DNA of 64,000 nt, taken from the NCBI RefSeq assembly GCF_902167145.1, contig NC_050100.1:190395439-190459438 (forward strand). Direction: 5' to 3'. How positions within the stretch are numbered: position 1 is the stretch's first letter; every line of letters begins with the position of its first letter. Positions 45,374-54,599 of this stretch are shown in pieces. Source of the stretch: Zea mays. Taxonomy: Eukaryota; Streptophyta; Magnoliopsida; Poales; Poaceae. The notes under the pieces were generated by a model. It made no database searches. It saw only the letters and a list, made by a program, of their open reading frames with translations, and was not told the DNA's origin. Position numbers and translations under genes: made by a program.

Positions 45374-48300
45374 TTACTTGACGTTGATGGGCAGCGGCTT
45401 GCCGTCCCACTCCTTGAGGCACTCGAGCATGGGGTCCACGAGCTTGCCCTGGCTGATGCCGACGAACACCTTGTTGCACTCCTCGCCGGGGGACTTGAGC
45501 CTCTCGCCGGTCAGGAACACGCAGCCGAGCTCCTCGCGCACGAAGCGGTACAGCGGGAACGACCGGCTGTCCGCGATCCGGTTCGCCACGGGGGCGGTGC
45601 CCTCGGCGACCGCCACGCGGGCGGCCTCCACCTCCTGGGGCAGCACCGCGCGGAGCTCCTCCTCGAACCTGGTGATCTTGGAGAACACGGAGGGCTCCCG
45701 CTCCGCGTCGCCGCTGCTGAGGGCGTGGTCCACCAGCACGGCGCGCAGCTTCTGCATCAGCGGCAGGCTGCCGCTGGCCGCGTCCTCCGCGTACGTGAAC
45801 ACGGCCTCGCGGTCGATGGCGCTGATCAGCTCCTTCTCGCTGAAGCGGGCGCTGGAGAGCTCGCCCGAGGGGTTCATGGTCAGCACCTTCTTGGCCACCT
45901 GGGTCACGGTGTTCTTCACCGACGCCTTGATGTTCTCCTCGAGGTGGCGCAGGTCCACGGCCTGGCACAGCGCCACGATGTAGGTGGACGACATGAGCTT
46001 CAGGATGTCGATCGCCTCGGCGGTCTTCCTGGCCGAGACGAGGCCCAGGGAGTTCACGTCCTGGTTGTGCTGCTCCGCGCTCTGCACGTGGTTGGTGATG
46101 GGGTTGCCCAGGTACTGGAGCTCGGAGCAGTAGGAGGCCATGGCGATCTCGGTGCCCTTGAAGCCGTAGTCCAGGCTGGGGTTGCGGCTGCCGGCCAGGT
46201 TGGAGGTGAGCCCGTTGTTGTAGAACTCGTTGACGAGCTCGGAGAACTGCGCGAACATGAGCTTGCCGATGTTGGCGATGGCGAGGCGGGCGTTGTCCAT
46301 GGACACGCCGATGGGGGTGCCCTGGAAGTTGCCGCCGTGCAGCGCCTTGCCGCGGTGGACGTCGATGACCGGGTTGTCGTTCACGGAGTTGACCTCGCGC
46401 TCGATGGACTTGGTGGCGGCGCGGATGACCTCGATCTGGGGGCCCAGCCACTGCGGCGACGTGCGGAGCGCGTACCTGTCCTGCTTGGGCTTCAGCAGCG
46501 GGTCCAGCTCGTTCAACTTCTTGGCCTGCTTCATGAAGGAGCTGCCATCCAGGATGTGCTCCATGATGGCCGCGGCCTCGATGGACCCCGGGTGGTGCTT
46601 CAGCTTGTGGGTCAGGTGGTCCGTGTACTCGGGCTTGCCGTTCATGACCTCGCAGAAGACGGCGGACAGGACCTCCGACAGGACGGCCAGGACGTTGGCG
46701 TCGTACATCACGGTGGCCGCGAGCGCGGAGCCCACGGACGTGCCGTTGACGATGGCGAGGCCCTCCTTGGGGTTGAGCTTGAAGAAGCCGCCCTCGATGC
46801 CGGCGATCTTGAACGCCTCGGCGGCGTCCACCTTCCTCCCGTCGACGGTGACGGCCTGCGCGTTGGGGCGGCCCGTGATGAGGCCGGCGATGTAGGAGAG
46901 CGGGACCAGGTCGCCCGACGCGGTGATGGTGCCCCGGAGCGGCAGGCAGGGGCTGACACCGGTGTTGAGCAGCTTCGTGATGGCCTCGAGGATCTCGAAG
47001 CGGATGCCGGAGTAGCCCTGGAGGAGGGTGTTGATGCGCACCAGCATCGCCGCGCGGGTGACCTCCGACGGCAGCGTGTGCCCGTCGCTGCCGGTGCCGA
47101 AGATTCCGGCGTTGAGATGCCTGCAGAAAAGGGGAGCCAGCGCACAAGGCCCGGTCAGTCTGACAGCACCGATAGATGGCGACAGATTTCGGTACTGAAC
47201 TGACAAGTTGTAGTCTGACAGTAGCTAGACGTGCTAATTTGTGAACGTTGAAAACAAAAAGAGTCAGGGCTGAACACAGCTTGACAGTAGTTAAAAACTG
47301 TGCGTCAATTTGGTGTACATGGTACCAGTATCCATATTACCCATCTATATCAAGGGAAAATATCAAGACCTAAAAGACATGATGCCTTGTGCAGAGTGTG
47401 GATCTACTTGTCCCACGCCGGCCTGCAGGCTAGGATAGGAGGAAGCCGTTTTCCGGCAGCGTGATCATGGTCATGCCATCCGGCAGAGCCGTGCCCTGCG
47501 GCGTAGGACAGGTACACATGTGAGCCCCGTAAGTAACTTCCTCCCTCCCAGACACGCAACCGTTGTGCTGGGACAGTCAGCAAAAAGATCTAGATCTGGA
47601 ATTCTGGGATCTGGGTCCTTGGTCACCGGTTTCCTCGGTGATGGATTGCGATCGTCTCTAAATCTGACCGTCAGCTCCACTGCTACTCCAGTATTGAGGT
47701 GTCCAGGACTGTTGGTGGGTGGGTGTAGGGTGCACTGATCTGCTCCCGTTTTTGCCTTCCCTGTCCGACTCGTGATTCTCAGGAGTCGGGAGACAGGACA
47801 GGAGGCAAAAAAGCACAGCAGTGGCGCACAGTGACGCAAAGAATCCTACGTGCTACTGCTTTATTTAACTGTCGTGTGGGCCCCAGTGCAGCGTGGGGCC
47901 ATTCGTTCATCGTTATTATAGTGTTCTGCTCCCAGTGACCCAGTCTCAGGCTGCCACACCGCATCATGGAGCTGGAGCTAGCCGGGACGAGATCATCGAC
48001 AAAATAACAGATCTGATCCAATTATGCGGTAGTAAAGAGTAAAGACCATATACGGCCGGTCGAAATCGAACTGTGTTACCTGAGCAGCTCGACCTGGAGC
48101 GCGGGCCCGTCCTTGGTGCGGCGGTGGGAGGTGCCGCCGAAGCCGGTGGTGACGCCGTAGATGTCGCCGCCGTGGGCGATGCAGTCGAGGATCCACTCGC
48201 TGCTGGCCTTGACGCGGGGGCGGGCCTCCTCGTCGAGCTCGACGGCGACGCCGGACGCGTCCTTGGCGGAGGCGACGGCGGCCACCTGGCCGACGCGGAG

Positions 48301-48444
48301 GGTGGAACCCTCGATCTTGACCACGGGCTGCCGGGCCTGCGCCACCATGCGCTTCACCTCGTCCAGGTGGCTCCCGGCCAGCTCCGCCGCCGCCGCGCCC
48401 CAGTTCAGCGGGTCGCTCTCCACGATGGCGCCGTTGCCCGCCAT
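45374..48444 (-). CDS. PAL: Phenylalanine/tyrosine ammonia-lyase (PAL/PTAL), 703 aa
   Basis: It removes ammonia from L-Phe (and probably L-Tyr) to give cinnamate (and p-coumarate), the entry step of the phenylpropanoid pathway for lignin and flavonoids; the enzyme is a cytosolic homotetramer. Exon 1 is 48444-48080, exon 2 is 47120-45374, with a 959-bp GT-AG intron that splits codon 122, the conserved PAL intron position. Together they give 703 codons plus TAA, normal for grass PALs. Visible motifs: [23 protein letters not shown] with the catalytic Tyr96, [12 protein letters not shown] with the MIO-forming Ala189-Ser190-Gly191, and [35 protein letters not shown] active-site helices (order as in the family). 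Residue 123 is His ([11 protein letters not shown]), the position that gives tyrosine activity in grass PTAL, where most PALs have Phe. No lesion was seen. It is very GC-rich, as usual for grass genes. The exact maize paralogue number is not determined. Confidence 0.96.
47121..48079 (-). other. Intron of PAL/PTAL (959 bp)
   Basis: Donor GTAACA on the minus strand at 48079, acceptor TTTTCTGCAG ending at 47121. No inserted element is recognised inside, and no ORF of interest. Confidence 0.92.
48080..48444 (-). other. PAL: Exon 1 of PAL/PTAL
   Basis: 121 codons plus two bases, from the ATG at 48444-48442 ([16 protein letters not shown]) to the donor CAG/GTAACA. The next upstream in-frame ATG would add residues with no PAL similarity, and the native start matches grass PAL N-termini. 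Confidence 0.93.
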
Positions 48445-48580
48445 TGCTGCGCTGCGGTGTGGTTGGTTGGGGCCGCGCGGTGGCAGGAGGTGGGAGGTGG
48501 TGGACTGGTGCCGGTGGAGAAGAAGAGCCGGAGGAGTGGGCGTGCTCTTCTTGGAGGGAAACGGCGGGGGCTGGCCGCGC

Positions 48581-48587
48581 TTAAATA
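48581..48587 (-). promoter_or_regulatory. TATA-like box of PAL/PTAL
   Basis: TATTTAA on the minus strand, 137 bp upstream of the ATG, which leaves room for a 5' UTR of roughly 100 bases. The surrounding sequence is GC-rich and the motif is the only AT-rich hexamer nearby. Confidence 0.65.
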
Positions 48588-48670
48588 GGGGGATGGCCGG
48601 GGGCCGTGGCCAGGCACGCCGGGTGGGCGGGTTTAGGTGAGTCCAGCACGTTGCTGCTCTGGAGTGGGGT

Positions 48671-48677
48671 GGTTGGT
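48671..48677 (-). promoter_or_regulatory. AC element (ACCAACC) upstream of PAL/PTAL
   Basis: ACCAACC in a CCACCAACCACCCC context on the gene strand, about 230 bp before the ATG. AC elements bind R2R3-MYB activators of phenylpropanoid and lignin genes. A second motif, ACCTACC (48792-48798), lies on the opposite strand, and CCAACCAACC (48461-48470) is in the 5' UTR. Confidence 0.6.
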
Positions 48678-49459
48678 GGACGATGGGGTTGGATCTCAAA
48701 GCAAAAAAAATGTTTTCTAATTTTTTTGTTTCGATATCAATTGCCTTCTAAAAATGATTTTCATTTTATAATTATCTTCCTCTGTCATCCTACCTACCAC
48801 TCCTCAGCTAGTGAGGCCAAGAGCAGATGGGACTTCAACTTGAGAGAGGAGGTAGCGGGGCCAGACTACCAGTGCCAGAGGGTGGAGGCCGGACAAACAA
48901 ACGCCACCAACCCTGAAAACGAAAACCGCGCTACTCTCCGGTGGGAACCGGGGTAGTTGGCGGGGGCAAATTATTGCGTGTGCCATTCGTAAGAAAACAC
49001 CCGGTCCGGTCCGGTCCGGTCCGTCTCTGTGTGCTGCTGCGTTTGGGTGGGTTTTTCTCCGGCGGGCGGAGCGTCAGGCTCGGCCTCGGCCTGCGTTTGG
49101 GTGGGCTGGCGACCTCATCCGCCGTGGGATATGTTAATCCGTTTCGGCAGTTGGGATGTCTGGCCACCTACGAGGCTCCAAAGTCGCAAGAGCCCTGACC
49201 AAGCTAAGGACAGGTGGCGACCGGCACGGCGATTGTTTTTTTTTAACCATCCACGCCTGCTGACCGTGTCAGCCAGCCAGCAAGACAGAAACCTGGGACT
49301 GGGGAGGTCGGCACGGACCGAGCTCGACGATCACCGTCAGAAACCTGGGAAGCAACAAAGTTATCCGGTCAGCATTTCTGCCATGCAATGGCGGTAGGCG
49401 TTATAAATACCTGGGATGCAAACTGTGGGACAATTTTGATCTCGCCGTAACATAGTTTA
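48678..49459. other. Upstream region of PAL/PTAL
   Basis: Promoter and intergenic DNA without a gene. It contains further AC-like motifs (48792-48798; 48906-48912 on the plus strand) and a short GGTCC/GTCCG microsatellite (49001-49022). Open frames across this area have no recognisable content. Confidence 0.5.
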
Positions 49460-49625
49460 GACCCTGTTTTATTCAAGATTATATAATCCATCTTATATAG
49501 ATTATATAAACACATAATAACCTAATTATAGATTATCATAATCTAGACATCTAGATTATATAATCAATTTAATAATCTGTGTTAGTTGTTTATCCCTTAA
49601 CGTATTTAAGCTAACAAACAGTGCC
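49460..49625. mobile_element. Tourist-like MITE, 166 bp
   Basis: Ends GACCCTGTTTTATT and (reverse) GGCACTGTTTGTT are imperfect inverted repeats of the PIF/Harbinger Tourist type, flanked by TTA on both sides (49457-49459 and 49626-49628), the expected 3-bp duplication. The inside is AT-rich and self-complementary (TATATAATC/GATTATATA). Confidence 0.65.
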
Positions 49626-49729
49626 TTACTCGTGCTAGGCAACACAGGTTTCTACTTATTTTCCATATCACCAGGCACCAACAGAAAATAAATCAGTACA
49701 TTGTTTTCAACTTTTTTTGAGATGACAGT

Positions 49730-51327
49730 TGTCGGCGTTTCGAGACCGGGGGGTCTCTGGGCCGACGAGTGAAATGTCGCCGCGTGCCCCAGCCCAGATG
49801 GGTCGGCGCGAGGCCGAGCGCGAAGGGGGAAAAGGCGGCCGGAGACGGGCGTGAGAGAGGTGAAAATCCCGCGGCCTTCGTGTTCGTCCCGCGCCCAGGT
49901 CGGGTGCGCTTGCAGTAGGGGGTTACAAGCGTCCACGCGGGAGAGGGAGCGAGCGGCCTCACGCGAGCGCCTGTCTCGTCCTCGTCCCCGCGCGGCCAAC
50001 CCTCTGTAAGAGGGCCCTGGTCCTTCCTTTTATAGGCGTAAGGAGAGGATCCAGGTGTACAATGGGGGTGTAGCAGAGTGCTAACGTGTCTAGCGGAGGA
50101 GAGCTAGCGCCCTAAGTACATGCCATCGTGGCAGCCGGAGAGGTTTTGGGCACCCGGTTCGTGTCGTGTCGTGGCCGTCGGAGGAGCGTTGAAGCCTGGC
50201 GGAAGGACAGCTGTCGGGGCTGTCGAGTCCTTGCTGACGTCCTCTTGCTTCCGTAAGGGGGCTGAGAGCCGCCATCGTCATAGAGCGTGTGGGGCGCCAT
50301 CATTACTTTGTCTGGTGGAGCGAGCCAGATGGGACGCCGGTCTTGTTTCCCGTAGCCTGAGTCAGCTTGGGGTAGGGTAATGATGGCGCCTCTTATTGAC
50401 GTGGCCGGTCCGCGCCCTAGGTTGGGCGATGTGGAGGCTCCTCCGAGGTCGAGGTCGAGTCTGTCTTCCGTGGCCGAGGTCGAGTCTGAGCCCCTGGGTC
50501 GGGCGAGGCGGAGACTGTCTGCTGAGGCCAGGGCTGAGTCCGAGCCCTGGGGTCGGGCGAAGCGGAGTTCGTCGTCTTCAAGGGCTGAGCCCGAGTCCGA
50601 GCCCTGGGTTGGGCGGAGCGGAGTTCGTCGTCTTCCGGGGCTTAGCCCGAGTCCGAGCCCTGGGTCGGGCGGAGCGGAGTTCGTCGTCTTCAGGGGCTGA
50701 GCCCGAGTCCGAGCCCTAGGTCGGGCGGAGCGGAGTTCGCCGTCTTCCGGGGCTGAGCCCGAGTCCGAGCCCTGGGTCGGGCGGAGCGGAGTTCGCCGTC
50801 TTCCGGGGCTAAGCCCGAGTCCGAGCCCTGGGTCGGGCGGAGCGGAGTTTCCTATGGCGCCTGAGGCCAGGCCTGACTGCCCGTCAGCCTCACTCTGCTG
50901 AGTGGCGCAGCAATCGGAGCGGCGCAGGCGACACTGTCCTTCTATCAGGCCGGTCAGTGGAGCGGCAAAGTGACTGCGGTCACTTCGGCTCTGCTGACTG
51001 AAGGGCGTGCGTCAGGATAAAGGTGTCAGGCCACCTTTGCATTAAATGCTCCTGCGATTTGGTCGGTTGGCGCGACGATTTGGTCAGGGTTGCTTCTTGG
51101 CAAAGACAGGGCCTCGGGCAAGCCGGAAGTATGTTCGTCGCTGGAGGGGGGCCTCGGGCGAGACGGAGATCCTCCGGGGTCGGTTGCCCTTGCCCGAGGC
51201 TAGGCTCGGGCGAGGCGTGATCGAGTCCCGTGAATGGACCGATCCCTGACTTAATCGCACCCATCAGGCCTTTGCAGCTTCGTGCTGATGGGGGTTACCA
51301 GCTGAGAATTAGGAGCCTTGAGGGTAC
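49730..51327 (-). repeat. Huck-like 3' LTR of H1, main part
   Basis: Contains minus-strand TATAAAAGGAAGG (about 50022-50034), the likely promoter, and a GC-rich tandem array. The remaining 26 bp of the LTR are at 58826-58851, on the other side of the Zeon-like element. The bases GGTAC at 51323-51327 are the left TSD of that element. Confidence 0.88.
50563..50848. repeat. 56-bp tandem array in H1 LTR, five copies
   Basis: Unit CGGAGTTCGTCGTCTTCCGG followed by GGCTTAGCCCGAGTCCGAGC and CCTGGGTCGGGCGGAG, repeated five times with few differences. The corresponding array in the H2 LTR has six units of 57-58 bp. Confidence 0.88.
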
Positions 51328-51987
51328 TGTTGGGGGCCTTCGGCTTCCGAAGGTCCTCAAAAAACATGATTTAATAATGTTTCTGGAGTAAAGTACATTA
51401 ACAGGTATCTTCGGACTCGGATCAGAGCCACAGTATGAAGAAGCACAAAGAACACGAAGGTTGGCGCAGAGCCGAAGCTGTGTGTAGAAGAGCTTCGAAG
51501 TAACGACGGAAAGGGAAACCGACTTAAAGATGAAAAACCAGATTAAACCTCGAAGAATTATCATAGAGTTATTGATAAATGTAAAGGGCATTAATGTAAT
51601 TTTGCATGGGCTGCGACCCGTGCCTATAAATAGGTGAACAGTATTCCCGTACTATTCACGCGGACTGGGCATTCACTTTTGCGTCACGCTTGTACTCTTT
51701 TCCTTCAAGCCGAAGGTATACTTGTAATTTATTCTTGTTCAAATAAGTAATAAAAATAAGAAATAGATTAATAATAATGTTTACAATAATTGTGTCGTTT
51801 TCTATATTTTGTTTGAATGTTCTTCATTTTCTATCATGATCATGAAGGTATGACCTTCATGACCTTCGTCCTAAATTCACTATGTCCGAAAGGAAATAAT
51901 GATTTGAAGGACGAAGGGCCTTTTGATATTTAACATTTTGTGTTGCCTTGTTCTTGATTCATAGTATTTGAGAACAAGTCCCCAACA
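51328..51987 (+). repeat. 5' LTR of Zeon-like element (660 bp)
   Basis: TGTTGGGGGCC to CCCCAACA. Contains TATAAATA (51625-51632) in the element's sense. CTTCGG/CCGAAG words recur throughout. Confidence 0.95.
51625..51632 (+). promoter_or_regulatory. TATA box in Zeon-like 5' LTR
   Basis: TATAAATA about 300 bp into the LTR, followed at about 30 bp by a pyrimidine-rich start-like region. Conserved in the 3' LTR (about 58463-58470). Confidence 0.7.
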
Positions 51988-52000
51988 TTGGCGCCCACCT
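51988..52000 (+). promoter_or_regulatory. Primer-binding site of Zeon-like element
   Basis: TTGGCGCCCACCT directly after the LTR. TGGCGCC differs from the tRNA-Met type PBS of the other elements here and is typical of the Tat lineage. Confidence 0.75.
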
Positions 52001-52060
52001 CCGGTGAACTCACTTCCATCTCTTAATCTTTGAACTCTTTCGGCAAGCATCACCTTCGTC

Positions 52061-53578
52061 ATGCCGCCGAAAAAAGCTTCAGTGATAGGGGCTGGTACTT
52101 TACAGCCGCTGGATCCCAATCAGGACGTCCTTTCTCTTAGAGAGGCCCGAAGCCAGAAGAGGAAGGTTGTTAGTCCAACACCCCCGGAGGATGACTTGGA
52201 TCAGAAGATCCAAAATCTGGAGATCCTTCAGCAACAGGTGCAGCGCAAGAAGGAGAAGATGGCTCGTCTAGCTGACCTTCAGAGACAGATAGACGAAGCT
52301 TCTGAACAGGTTCGTCATCTTGTTCAAGATGATCAGATCCGAAGGCCTCCACGCAGAGAGCTCCATCAGTAAGGCTTCCACAATGAGGACGACTGGTATG
52401 AAGATTTCCATCATGGAAATTTTGCTTTCGATGATGCTTCTCCTCTCTCAACAGAATTGCAGGCTACACCATGGCCACAGTCTTATAAGCCACCTCAGCT
52501 CCCCATGTACGATGGTCATACAGACCCGAAGCAATTTTTGATGAGCTATGAAGCAACTATATCTTCGTATGGTGGTAATACTGCAGTCATGGCAAAGTCT
52601 TTTGTCATGGCCGTCAAGAGTGTCGCTCAGACCTGGTACTCCTCCCTCCGGCCAGGGACAATCACCTCATGGCAGAAGCTGAAGGATATGTTGATAACCA
52701 GCTTCCAAGGATTTCAGACAAAGCCAGTCACCGCTCAGGCTCTCTTCCAGTGTACCCAGGACCATGAAGAGTACCTTCAGGCGTATGTCCGGAGGTTTCT
52801 GCGCCTGAGGGCACAAGCGCCAACAGTGCCCAATGAAATTGTCATTGAGGCCATGATTAAGGGGCTTCGGCCGGGACCATCAGCGCAGTACTTTGCCAGA
52901 AAGCCACCACAAACGTTGGAGAAGCTGCTCCAGAAGATGGACGAATACATTCGAGCTGACAATGACTTCCGCCAAAGAAGGGAGGAAGCATTCAGGTTCT
53001 CGGAAATGACCAGGGGCTTCGGAGGAAGATTCCACCCGAGGCACGTTAGGTCAATTCATAACTCTACTCAAACTGATGATCGAGGGAGCCAGCAGCAAAG
53101 GCCACAATACTCTTCACAACCTTCGGGCCAACAACAAAGTTCTTTTCGGCCGCCAGCGCCAAGGGGCAGAGGCGCCAGGGGCTTCGGGGGAAGGTTTGGA
53201 GACCAGCCAAGAAAAATATATTGCCTATTCTGTGGTGAAGACAAGGGCCATACTACCAGGATGTGCCATGTTACCATCCAGAAGCAGAAGGAAATAGCGG
53301 AAGCAGCAGCGCAACAGAGTCAGCCGAAGCAGGTCATGCATACTGCTTCGTATCACTCGCCTTATATTCCAGAATATGTAGGCAACCACCCTGCAGCTTC
53401 TGTTGCTTCGGCGAGCCAACCCCAAGCATCTTGGCAACAACCTCCACCGCCACCGCCGACCCAGCGAGGACAACAGCCAGAAGGGAGTCAGCACAATCAT
53501 CTTCAGAGGGATTTCAGAGAGGAGTCCGAAGCTCGCACAGTCAATAGCACTGTGCCAGAGTCGAAGCACATTTATTAA
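52061..53578 (+). pseudogene. Gag of Zeon-like element with one in-frame stop
   Basis: Starts MPPKKASVIGAGTLQP, has a coiled-coil Gln/Glu/Lys-rich region (residues about 45-95), then a TAA at 52370-52372 (after RRELHQ). The same frame continues at once (GFHNEDDWYEDF) through the gag core (MYDGHTDPKQFLMSY, WYSSLRPGTITSWQKL, DHEEYLQAYVRRFLRL) to a CX2CX5HX4C knuckle (CLFCGEDKGHTTRMC) and a Gln-rich tail ending at 53578. So one nonsense codon divides an otherwise intact 505-codon gag. A product from the ATG at 52457 (373 aa) would still contain core and knuckle. Confidence 0.88.
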
Positions 53579-54599
53579 CAAATATCCTACCTCAACAGCA
53601 GTTCTTTTGCATTTTTTACATTCAGTATTACCTTTTTGTTAATAAGGAACAATTATGAAGAGTTCAAATGTTTTTTATTGAATTTCAATTCCTTGTAATA
53701 CTTTCATCTTTTACCATAATAGAAATATGTTTTTTCCATAGGCTTGAGTTGCCGGAGCATACGAACTTATGCTGATTTGAAGGACCTTTGTATTATCGAA
53801 AATTTGATCTAACGGACACAGTACAAATTGTTCGAAATAGTAAAAAGTCGTTCCTAAGGGAGCGCAGTGTAAGTTTTCTAAACCTACAACGAAAAATAAA
53901 CGCTGATTCCGCTGAAAGTAAAAGGCGAAGAAGCTCCTAAGGGAGGCTTACAGCGAAAAATAAATGCTGATTCCGCTGAAAGTAAAAGGCGAAGAAGCTC
54001 CTAAGGGAGGCTTACAGCGAAAAATAAACGCTGATTCCGCTGAAAGTAAAAGGCGAAGAAGCTCCTAAGGGAGGCTTACAGCGAAAAGTCAGCGCTGATA
54101 TAAAAAGTGTGTATGCTTTATTACAGGGATATGTATCTGCGGCACAAATATCATTTTGCATAACATAACATCATCACATCATTTTTGCATAAAATAAGCA
54201 TCATACAGCATAGTGCATCCGGAACAAGAAGGGGATACAGTGTTGATCTTCGGAACATATTTTGGAAAAGAGAAAATCGTTGTAAGGCACAAGACGAATC
54301 GAGATGAAGAGTAGCCTCATTGGAGAGGCAACACAAAACTTTTTTATAGCTTCGGAGAATAGTTCACGAAGCTTGGATGTTTTTTATCAGAGAAGTAAAC
54401 AAATTCTTATGATAAAGAAAAGATTTTCTTCACGAAGCATGAAAAGAAGGGAAGGTGTTTTTTCGCCGAAGGCTCAAAAAATGGTATGTATGCAAAGTTT
54501 CATGCATCGTAAAGAATTAAACTATAAATAGATTATATATTACATTTAAAGTTACAATATATTACACATTTTACGTTTCAAATGTTTCTATAATAGCAT
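53579..54599 (+). other. Non-coding region between gag and antisense gene
   Basis: About 1 kb, AT-rich, no pol remnant recognised. It contains a 64-bp tandem repeat (below) and the region downstream of the antisense gene's stop. Confidence 0.6.
53891..54088. repeat. 64-bp tandem repeat in Zeon-like element, about 3.1 copies
   Basis: GAAAAATAAA starts at 53891, 53955 and 54019, with a partial fourth at 54083. The units are almost identical and contain GCGAAGAAGCTCCTAAGGGA. Confidence 0.9.

Noticed and set aside
45164..47203. Open frame of 679 codons on the plus strand and 632 codons on the minus strand overlapping the ammonia-lyase
   Set aside because: Both are other frames of a GC-rich exon, with Arg/His/Gly/Leu repeats and no domain; the PAL frame explains the sequence completely.
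49730..51327. Reading the Huck-like LTR as plus-oriented because it begins TGTCGG on the plus strand too
   Set aside because: TATAAAAGG, the LTR start TGTCGGGGACC and the array order are in the minus sense, and the antisense-gene region lies on the right, as expected for a minus-oriented element.
52170..52451. Idea that the TAA at 52370-52372 ends one gene and a second gene starts at 52457
   Set aside because: Both parts are in the same phase and the codons between them read as gag, so a nonsense mutation in one gag is simpler.
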